Shown: one piece after another, positions 1 to 5,136 of the stretch
How the letters are laid out: each line of letters starts with the position of its first letter
How positions within the stretch are numbered: the stretch's first letter is position 1
Source: Mucilaginibacter sp.
Lineage (GTDB): Bacteria > Bacteroidota > Bacteroidia > Sphingobacteriales > Sphingobacteriaceae
NCBI GenBank assembly: GCA_014376655.1
Contig: JACMRC010000422.1
Span: 1-5,136 of the forward strand
Length of the DNA stretch: 5,136 nucleotides
Direction of reading: 5' to 3'
Program-made: the position numbers and the translations under genes
Notes under the pieces: generated by a model
The model's input: the letters and a program-made list of their open reading frames with translations, nothing else
What the model was told of the DNA's origin: nothing
The model's database searches: none

Positions 1-1553
1 GTATTATTAGTAATGGGTACTTCTGTAGTAGGCGCGTAACGCACAATAAATATATCACCACTGCCCTGCGCAGTCATGTTACTAAGCCCACATCCCGTAG
101 CGTCAAAATTTTTCGTTGTTTGAAACTGCCCGATTAATAATATTTCATTATTGCTATTTACATTTACATACTTGGCGCCAACGTTGGATATCGCAGATCC
201 GCTGCTAAGGTTAACGTCAAGTCTATCACCAGCATTGCCAAAACTTGGTATGCCAAATGCCCACTGATAGTTGCCATTATCATCATATTTGGCCAAAAAC
301 ATACCAAGAGTCCCGTTGGAATTGATTTCGGCCACCGATGAGGAAGGGTCAAGATCGGGCTTCCCTTTAAAATTACCGCTAAGGTATAAACTGTTATCAG
401 GGCCTGCCACCATTCCACGGTTAAGCATAGCAGCACCTGTGCCACCCATATTTTTATCATACAACAAATTACCGGCCGATGAATATTTTGCAATAAACAT
501 GTCCTGCTGTCCGTTAGGAGACAGCGTTTGCATACCATCAAAATTTATTGGGGCGGTAAATAAACCATTTACATAAATGTTATCTTGTCCATCTAAAGCC
601 AGCGTCATGTAGTAATCAACCTCATAACCATTAATGCTCTTGATCCATTGCAATATGCCGGCCGGCGAATACTTGGCTAAAAATATGGAATGTTCCTCGT
701 TAACAATAACCGGCGTACCCAGGGGATTATAATTAACCATACCGTTGCCATAACCTGCAATAATGATGTTATTATCTTTATCAACCAATGCTGCTAACGC
801 TGAATTATCACGCCCCACTGTCGCCCCCAGATCAAACTTCCATATCACATTACCGTTAGGGTCATACTTTACCACCAAACCATCATAATTTGCTTTGGCT
901 GTTACCTTCCCGTCAACGTCAGGCGATCCCCCAAACGAAAAAACAGCGATCAAATTTCCGGCTGCGTCGCTGGCCACTTTATATCCTGTTTGTATATCTG
1001 AATATATAATGAGTCTGCCGGGGTCTTTTGGTATAACTTTGCTGCCGCTTTCGACGAATTTTTCCCACAACACGTTCCCACTGTTGTCAAGATGCAAAAC
1101 AAAAGCATCAACAAAATAATTTGGATAGTCAGAGGGATCTATCTGTCTTTTAGGATGTATCTGGCCAATCACGGTGATGTTGCCGTTACGGTCAACGTCA
1201 AGGCCATTTACCTCACCCGCCCCAAGCACCAGCCCCGCCACCAATCCCTTTACCCAAACAAGGGCACCAGCTGCGCTATATTTAGCCAAAAACAAACTAC
1301 TACCGTCTGATACCGGGTAAGTTACGCCTGCCGAAGGGTCAAAATCCACTTTATTTAAACCTCCAGAATTGCCTGTAACATACATATTGCCCTGGGCATC
1401 AAATTTTAAACAAGTTGGGGTGACAGAAGCATAACCACCCGATCCGCCAATATCTAATAGCATATTTGGCGCTACAGGAACAGTTTGCCCAAACCCCAAT
1501 AATGGTAAAATGAGCAGCATAGCAAGAAAATAAAATAATCTGTTGAGGCACAT
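1..1553 (-). CDS. Secreted SBBP-type beta-propeller repeat protein (C-terminus beyond the window)
   Basis: The reading frame is open from ATG at 1553-1551 to the window edge, 517 complete codons with no stop, so the C-terminus is missing. Residues 1-22 form a Sec signal peptide: Arg5, a hydrophobic core, then LLGFGQ with cleavage expected around residue 22 or 23. Seven imperfect repeats follow from about residue 49 to 507. Each has a D-x-x-G/D-N turn before a short strand (for example DAQGNMYVTG at 52-61), a variable loop, and a closing strand such as FLAKYS (88-93, 290s) or MFIAKYS followed by an aromatic-rich strand. This pattern matches SBBP (seven-bladed beta-propeller) repeats common in secreted Bacteroidota proteins. 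The ligand and function are unknown; adhesion or glycan binding is only a guess. Such proteins often end in a type IX secretion sorting domain or a gliding-motility C-terminal domain, which would lie outside the window. The start follows the flippase stop by 26 nt. Met12 is a less likely start because it would cut into the signal peptide. Confidence 0.88.
   Translation of the reverse strand, partial: MCLNRLFYFLAMLLILPLLGFGQTVPVAPNMLLDIGGSGGYASVTPTCLKFDAQGNMYVTGNSGGLNKVDFDPSAGVTYPVSDGSSLFLAKYSAAGALVWVKGLVAGLVLGAGEVNGLDVDRNGNITVIGQIHPKRQIDPSDYPNYFVDAFVLHLDNSGNVLWEKFVESGSKVIPKDPGRLIIYSDIQTGYKVASDAAGNLIAVFSFGGSPDVDGKVTAKANYDGLVVKYDPNGNVIWKFDLGATVGRDNSALAALVDKDNNIIIAGYGNGMVNYNPLGTPVIVNEEHSIFLAKYSPAGILQWIKSINGYEVDYYMTLALDGQDNIYVNGLFTAPINFDGMQTLSPNGQQDMFIAKYSSAGNLLYDKNMGGTGAAMLNRGMVAGPDNSLYLSGNFKGKPDLDPSSSVAEINSNGTLGMFLAKYDDNGNYQWAFGIPSFGNAGDRLDVNLSSGSAISNVGAKYVNVNSNNEILLIGQFQTTKNFDATGCGLSNMTAQGSGDIFIVRYAPTTEVPITNN
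33..1409 (-). repeat. Seven SBBP-like protein repeats (candidate propeller blades)
   Basis: The repeats are at about residues 49-102, 118-165, 193-240, 256-305, 319-367, 382-432 and 464-507. The conserved turn asparagine occurs at residues 56, 125, 200, 262, 325, 387 and 469, giving spacings of 69, 75, 62, 63, 62 and 82. Repeats 3 to 6 are therefore regular, while the first two and the last carry longer loops. Several loops hold a DFDP, NFDG, DLDP or NFDA element between the two conserved strands, as is usual in SBBP-type proteins. The similarity is at protein level; the DNA copies have diverged, so this is an old duplication. More repeats may lie beyond the window. Confidence 0.8.
1488..1553 (-). 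other. Signal peptide of the propeller protein
   Basis: Residues 1-22 show a short n-region with Arg5, a long hydrophobic stretch of Leu, Phe, Ile and Met, and a small-residue end GFG before Gln23. The FGQ ending is typical of Sec signal peptides in Bacteroidota. Cys2 is at the very N-terminus and is not followed by a core, so it is not a lipobox cysteine; export as a soluble or surface protein is more likely than lipoprotein anchoring. The exact cleavage site is a judgement by eye. Confidence 0.8.
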
Positions 1554-1579
1554 AGGTTTGTGCTTTAAAGTTAAAAAGA
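1554..1579 (-). other. 26-nt spacer between flippase and propeller genes
   Basis: This A/T-rich spacer joins the flippase stop (TAA at 1582-1580) to the propeller start. It holds an 8-bp palindrome CTTTAAAG (1563-1570), too short and too A/T-rich for a terminator stem, and no U-tract follows a G+C-rich hairpin. There is no Shine-Dalgarno sequence; the bases before the start are A-rich, as is usual for Bacteroidota translation starts. The two genes are therefore probably read from one transcript. Confidence 0.5.
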
Positions 1580-3094
1580 TTATTTTATATATTGAAACAT
1601 CTTTTTGAGGGTAGCATCAACCTTATCATTAATATCGGCAGATATTTTTAAATAATAGGCCAGTAAGCCATAGCATAAGGTGGTGATACCGCTGCGGATA
1701 ACGATATCTAAAAATACATTTGGCATGCGCCAGAAGTATTGGCCCGCTGCCCAGCTTACAATCGTAATAACTATAACCAATAAATGCTTATAACTAAAGG
1801 GTTGCATTTTAAACCGATATTTTAAGTAAAACCAGGTTGAAATATTTATGCCGATGGTGGTAAGCAAATATGATATGGCAGCGCCTAAGCCGTAATACTT
1901 TGGTATCAGGATATAATTTAACCCTATGCAGAATATCGCGGCAAAAATTGTGAGTATGGTAACTAACCTGTATTTGTGCGATGTGGTAATGATATAAGTA
2001 TTTAGCCCGCCGGTAATATCAACCAAAAAGCCCAACCCGATAATTAAAAACAGGCTGAAATATTTAGGATCGGTAAACTCTTTATTGCGGGCAATAGCAT
2101 ACAAGTTTTCGCGGTTTACAATAATGCCGATGAAAAGCAGGCAGCCTACTACCATTTGGATAATGGATGTTTTATAATAAACCTCAATAATATTGTTGCG
2201 GTTATTTGCTTTCCAGGCATCGGCTACTATAGCGTAGGTAGTTCGGCTTAAGGCCTGCGCGGGTACACTTATTACCACGGCGATATTAAAATACCAACTG
2301 TACACACCCTGGATACCATCGCCGGCCATTGAACTTAGCATCAGCGTATCCACCTTTTGCAGTAGCACATAAATAGCACTTGATACTAATGTAAAAACGC
2401 CAAAACCCAACACCTCGCGCTTTTTTATGATTTTAAGACCGTTGTTATCTAATTTGTAAGAGAAGTTGCGGGTGCTGATAATGCTGATTAATAACAGCAA
2501 TGATATTACCCCGTTACTGCCTATGTACAGGAATATAAAGTCTTCAAAGTTTATCCATTTGGCGGCTATCATTAATAATAAGCCGGTGGTTATCAGCCTT
2601 AATAATACGTTCTGCAGGAAATTTGAATAAATAGTTTTATAAATAATGCGCCCGCTCATTTCCAGGTAATTGAAGCTCAACACAAAAAACGAAAGGGGGA
2701 TAAGATAATAGTAATACGCTACAAAAAGCGGCACTTTAGTACCCTGCGAAGCCGGGTCTGTATACAGCGCTGTAATTTGCGGTTTTAAAATAATATAAAC
2801 CAACGTAGCCACAAAAAATCCACCCAATGCTAACCCTGCCGACCAGTGCATAAAGCCATTGTGCTTTTTATCATCGGTACGGTAAAACGGGTAGTACTTA
2901 GCCAGTATGCTTGGCACCCCCATTGATGCAATTAGCGAGTACAATACAGCTATACTGGTTATTAACGTATAAAAACCGTACTGCGCAGTATTAACAAAAA
3001 ACGGGAAAAGCATAACCGTATTTATATACGCTATTACCATACCTCCGTATGATACAATCGTATTTTTATAGGCGTCTTTTTTTACTATTCCCAT
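1580..3094 (-). CDS. Wzx-like polysaccharide flippase, MOP superfamily
   Basis: This 504-residue membrane protein is of the oligosaccharide/lipid-linked repeat-unit translocase type (MOP superfamily; Polysacc_synt/Wzx-like). Such proteins move undecaprenyl-linked glycans from the cytoplasmic to the periplasmic face of the inner membrane. I count about 14 hydrophobic helices, near residues 11-34, 41-65, 82-103, 122-142, 160-180, 184-207, 229-247, 264-284, 308-326, 345-365, 375-395, 402-424, 435-453 and 460-482, the usual number. The N-terminal pattern (basic start, then NTIVSYGG and QYGFYTLI near 37-45) and the KVDTLMLSSM segment at 247-256 between helices 7 and 8 are typical of the family. 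The length is normal and the frame intact. It starts 10 nt after the methyltransferase stop, implying co-transcription. The glycan substrate cannot be read from the sequence, and wzx is not assigned as a symbol because these proteins diverge strongly. Confidence 0.9.
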   Translation of the reverse strand: MGIVKKDAYKNTIVSYGGMVIAYINTVMLFPFFVNTAQYGFYTLITSIAVLYSLIASMGVPSILAKYYPFYRTDDKKHNGFMHWSAGLALGGFFVATLVYIILKPQITALYTDPASQGTKVPLFVAYYYYLIPLSFFVLSFNYLEMSGRIIYKTIYSNFLQNVLLRLITTGLLLMIAAKWINFEDFIFLYIGSNGVISLLLLISIISTRNFSYKLDNNGLKIIKKREVLGFGVFTLVSSAIYVLLQKVDTLMLSSMAGDGIQGVYSWYFNIAVVISVPAQALSRTTYAIVADAWKANNRNNIIEVYYKTSIIQMVVGCLLFIGIIVNRENLYAIARNKEFTDPKYFSLFLIIGLGFLVDITGGLNTYIITTSHKYRLVTILTIFAAIFCIGLNYILIPKYYGLGAAISYLLTTIGINISTWFYLKYRFKMQPFSYKHLLVIVITIVSWAAGQYFWRMPNVFLDIVIRSGITTLCYGLLAYYLKISADINDKVDATLKKMFQYIK

Positions 3095-3104
3095 TTATGT
3101 TACA

Positions 3105-3869
3105 CTAATATTTTATGCCGATACGCCCGGTATAATCAATACGGTTAAGTAATAACGGTAATTTTTTGGCTGCAATATATTCGTCAACCGCTTTGCGCGC
3201 GCCTTCCCAATGGCCGTAATCATCAATAATAATAACGCCGCCCGGTACCAATAACGGGTAAAGGTGTTCTAACTCATGCTTAGTTGATTCGTAAAAATCG
3301 GTATCCAACCTTAACAAAGCTATTTTGCCCGGCATAGTCCCGGGGATGCTATCCTCTACTTTACCTTTTACGTAATGCACTTTAGCCGCAGGATATTTTA
3401 AACTGCCCACATTTTTTTGCACCTCGTCAATGGTCGAGTAGCACCATACGGATGTTGGGTCCTCGCGCTCGGTGCTGTTCATTAACTCCACCGCGTCCGT
3501 TCCGGTAAATACCTTATCCACTTCGGTGGGTTCAGACATCCCCTCGTAAGTATCAAACAAATAGATCTCGCGGGTTTGGTCACCGGCTTTCATCAGCGTA
3601 TCAATAGCTGCCATGGTGCTGCCGCCGCGCCATACGCCGCACTCTACAAAATTGCCTTCAATTTTATTGGTAACCAGGTAATTTACCGCGTTGCATAATG
3701 ATGCAATACGCTCGGGCGTGGTCATGGTGTAGGGTTTTACCTTTTTATAGGTATCAACAGTTTCTTTATCAAAATCGGCAGGCAGGCCATCAACTACTAA
3801 ACGCTCGTCGGGTTTTACTATGTCGTAACCAAATTTTTGGGCCAGGCCGCGTATTGTTTTTCTGATCAT
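3105..3869 (-). CDS. TylF/MycF-family SAM-dependent O-methyltransferase
   Basis: This is a 254-residue soluble class I methyltransferase of the macrocin O-methyltransferase (TylF) family, whose characterised members methylate sugar hydroxyls using SAM and a divalent metal. The SAM-binding motif I is VECGVWRGGS (75-84), followed by LFDTYEGM (104-111). The metal/catalytic region is LRLDTDFYEST (186-196), with Asp189 and Asp191, and the Asp pair in IDDYGHW (215-221). These acidic residues match the metal-binding positions known in MycF, so the enzyme looks active. The C-terminal ARKAVDEY segment (224-231) is also typical. No signal peptide or membrane helix is present, so it acts in the cytoplasm. 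It overlaps the glycosyltransferase stop by 4 nt and precedes the flippase, which suggests that it methylates a sugar of the glycan before export. The true acceptor, sugar or another small molecule, is unknown. Confidence 0.9.
   Translation of the reverse strand: MIRKTIRGLAQKFGYDIVKPDERLVVDGLPADFDKETVDTYKKVKPYTMTTPERIASLCNAVNYLVTNKIEGNFVECGVWRGGSTMAAIDTLMKAGDQTREIYLFDTYEGMSEPTEVDKVFTGTDAVELMNSTEREDPTSVWCYSTIDEVQKNVGSLKYPAAKVHYVKGKVEDSIPGTMPGKIALLRLDTDFYESTKHELEHLYPLLVPGGVIIIDDYGHWEGARKAVDEYIAAKKLPLLLNRIDYTGRIGIKY
3866..3869 (-). promoter_or_regulatory. ATGA stop/start overlap, translational coupling
   Basis: The ATG of the methyltransferase (3869-3867) overlaps the TGA stop of the glycosyltransferase (3868-3866). 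Such an overlap usually means that ribosomes ending one gene re-start on the next, keeping the two products in proportion. It also fixes the methyltransferase start, since no better ATG precedes it. Confidence 0.8.
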
Positions 3870-4996
3870 TTTTTATTGTTTGCTATTGCTTGTTTAAGCA
3901 GCTTAGTTATTGTATTTATCCTACTGTTAATATCGTAATTTTCGCGAATGTGCGTTGCTTCTTTTTTCCCAAGTTCAACCGCAAGGTTTACATCGGCAGC
4001 AATTTTTATCATATAACCGGCCATGCCTTCAATATCGTGTTCGGGTACCAAATATCCGGTTTCTCCGTTAATTACCGCTTCTTTAATTCCGGCATGTTGG
4101 GTACTAACTATAGCCAAGCCAGATGATCCCGCTTCCAGTATGGTTACCGGTGTGCCCTCCATATCGCCATCGGGGGCCGTGACAGAATGTTGTACAAAGC
4201 ATCGAGCTTGCGCAAATAATTCTTTAACCTGCTCCGCCTTTAACCCGCCATATAAAGTAACGCTTTTTTCTAATTGCAATTCGCTAACTAATGCTGTTAC
4301 CTCGTCGGCTAACGGGCCGGTACCTACCATAGCTAAGGTAGCATCCGGAAATTTATCAACCACCAGTTTAAACGCTTTTATTACCGATGTCGGCGATTTC
4401 TTTTGCACAAAACGGCCTATGGCTAAAAATGATTTCCCTGTTTTTGAGATATCCAGCAATGGAAAAGCTGACGTATCAACCCCGCAGGAAGCAGTTGTCA
4501 CCTTTTCGGCAGGTGCGCCCATGGCAATAAGCGCCTTCGCCATATCGCCCGATACCGCTATTAACCCACTGGCATATTTAAATGCTTTTTGATAAAGATC
4601 ATGATATAAAGCCGCCGTTTCACGGTGGTGTACATCTGCCCCGTGATAATGGATAACCAGCGGCACGTTAGCCAGTTGGCAAGCTTCGGTAACCGATGCT
4701 CCTACCATGCCGTATTCGGCAAATACTACATCAATTTTTTGTTCGGTTAGGTATTTGGCCAGCGCGTTGGTACGCACCTTTATTTCCAGCCTGTTAAAAA
4801 TCTTTTTTTGAATGAGATAACTCAACAATCCAAATGGCGACCTGATCAAATACTTGCCCTCATTGTCATAAACCGGGAAAACGCCGCCGTACAGCACTTT
4901 CTTATTGCCGGGCAAGCGCTCAATATGTTCCCTAATAAAGGTTTCTGAGAAAGTATCCTTATTGGGTTTAATGATGCAGAGGTTAAATTGCTCCAT
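3866..4996 (-). CDS. GT4-family glycosyltransferase (GT-B fold, WcaL-like)
   Basis: This 376-residue protein is a retaining glycosyltransferase of family GT4, likely to transfer a sugar from a nucleotide donor to a lipid-linked glycan at the cytoplasmic membrane face. The N-terminal Rossmann half has FSETFIREHIERLPG (16-30), characteristic of WcaL/AmsK-like exopolysaccharide enzymes, and HYHGADV (116-122) in the acceptor/active-site region. The C-terminal half has GRFVQKKSP (194-202), with the phosphate-binding basic residues, then VGTGPL (224-229), and the EX7E signature in EGTPVTILEAG (Glu280 and Glu288). The length is normal for the family and no residue of these motifs is missing. The start lies 3 nt after the stop of the upstream gene and in the same frame; its stop overlaps the methyltransferase start. 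Donor sugar, acceptor and linkage cannot be told from sequence alone; WcaL-like describes resemblance, not proven function. Confidence 0.92.
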   Translation of the reverse strand: MEQFNLCIIKPNKDTFSETFIREHIERLPGNKKVLYGGVFPVYDNEGKYLIRSPFGLLSYLIQKKIFNRLEIKVRTNALAKYLTEQKIDVVFAEYGMVGASVTEACQLANVPLVIHYHGADVHHRETAALYHDLYQKAFKYASGLIAVSGDMAKALIAMGAPAEKVTTASCGVDTSAFPLLDISKTGKSFLAIGRFVQKKSPTSVIKAFKLVVDKFPDATLAMVGTGPLADEVTALVSELQLEKSVTLYGGLKAEQVKELFAQARCFVQHSVTAPDGDMEGTPVTILEAGSSGLAIVSTQHAGIKEAVINGETGYLVPEHDIEGMAGYMIKIAADVNLAVELGKKEATHIRENYDINSRINTITKLLKQAIANNKK

Positions 4997-4999
4997 TAA

Positions 5000-5136
5000 T
5001 TACTTTACCGGTTTTTGAGCTAACACAATGTATAAAGAGGCATCTCTGTCGCGTTGCGGCTGGGAGTTTATTTTGTTAAAAAGAATAATTTTGCACTGCA
5101 TAACAAACGCGAATGGCGGCCTTAAAAATTTAGGCA
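5000..5136 (-). CDS. C-terminal end of an upstream gene, possibly a class I methyltransferase (partial)
   Basis: The frame is open from the right edge to TAA at 5002-5000 and gives 44 complete codons. The translated tail reads PKFLRPPFAF, then VMQCKIILFN, then a polar stretch with RDRDAS (28-33), and ends in the strand-like LYIVLAQKPVK (34-44). A final hydrophobic strand ending in a Lys-Pro tail is common at the end of SAM-dependent methyltransferases in glycan clusters, but no SAM-binding motif is in view, so the product is a tentative guess. That it is coding is supported by its position: the stop lies only 3 nt before the glycosyltransferase start, the same tight packing as the rest of the operon. 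It also leaves almost no room for a promoter. The ATG at 5101-5099 could in principle start a small 33-residue protein, but the open frame continuing to the edge makes an internal Met more likely. Confidence 0.6.
   Translation of the reverse strand, partial: PKFLRPPFAFVMQCKIILFNKINSQPQRDRDASLYIVLAQKPVK

Noticed and set aside
164..541. Minus-strand 125-codon frame inside the propeller gene
   Set aside because: It is an alternative frame of the same strand; the propeller frame covers it with clear repeats, while this one gives an unstructured Leu/Thr-rich translation.
657..666. G+C-rich palindromic run GCCGGCCGGC
   Set aside because: It lies within the propeller coding sequence and is explained by Pro-Ala-Gly codons; nothing around it suggests a regulatory hairpin.
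271..1310. Three plus-strand open frames (271-576, 895-1119, 1092-1310)
   Set aside because: All lie opposite the propeller gene, are short, and show no motif or plausible start context.
1536..1553. Possible lipoprotein signal because of Cys2
   Set aside because: The cysteine precedes the hydrophobic core rather than following it, so there is no lipobox.
1566..1573. TAACTTTA on the minus strand, near the Bacteroidota -7 promoter element TAnnTTTG
   Set aside because: It differs from the consensus at the last base, no TTG-type -33 element sits at the right distance upstream, and A/T-rich spacers often contain such matches by chance.
4023..4592. Plus-strand open frame of 189 codons opposite the glycosyltransferase
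   Set aside because: It lies wholly inside a well-supported GT4 gene on the other strand, and its translation shows no recognisable domain. It is a shadow frame.

Overview
The window looks like part of a surface-polysaccharide cluster from a member of the Bacteroidota, probably a Sphingobacteriaceae-type soil or freshwater bacterium such as Mucilaginibacter or Pedobacter. This placement is an inference. It rests on moderate-to-low G+C, A-rich translation starts without Shine-Dalgarno sites, tightly packed minus-strand genes, and a secreted protein with SBBP-type repeats whose signal peptide ends in the phylum-typical 'FGQ'. No marker gene fixes the genus.

All five genes lie on the minus strand, so transcription runs from the right edge to the left. 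In transcription order: (1) positions 5136-5000, the last 44 codons of a gene entering from outside the window, whose tail resembles the C-terminus of a class I SAM-dependent methyltransferase; (2) 4996-3866, a GT4-family (GT-B) glycosyltransferase; (3) 3869-3105, a TylF/MycF-type O-methyltransferase; (4) 3094-1580, a 14-helix Wzx-like polysaccharide flippase; (5) 1553-1, a secreted protein with seven SBBP-like beta-propeller repeats that runs off the left edge. The gaps are 3 nt, a 4-nt overlap, 10 nt and 26 nt. I see no terminator or convincing promoter between the genes, so one transcript is the simplest reading. Any promoter lies beyond position 5136.

As a working model, the glycosyltransferase adds a sugar to a lipid-linked glycan on the cytoplasmic side of the inner membrane. 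The methyltransferase, perhaps with the upstream one, methylates a sugar or its precursor. The flippase moves the lipid-linked unit to the periplasm. The propeller protein is exported and may sit at the cell surface or be released. No polymerase (Wzy), chain-length regulator, outer-membrane exporter or initiating sugar-phosphate transferase is visible, so the final glycan (exopolysaccharide, O-antigen or glycoprotein glycan) cannot be named.

There are no RNA genes, insertion sequences, CRISPR arrays or attachment sites that I can support, and no gene-free stretch longer than 26 bases. I found no clearly new system. The points most worth checking are the propeller gene placed directly behind the flippase and the pair of cysteines bracketing its repeats.
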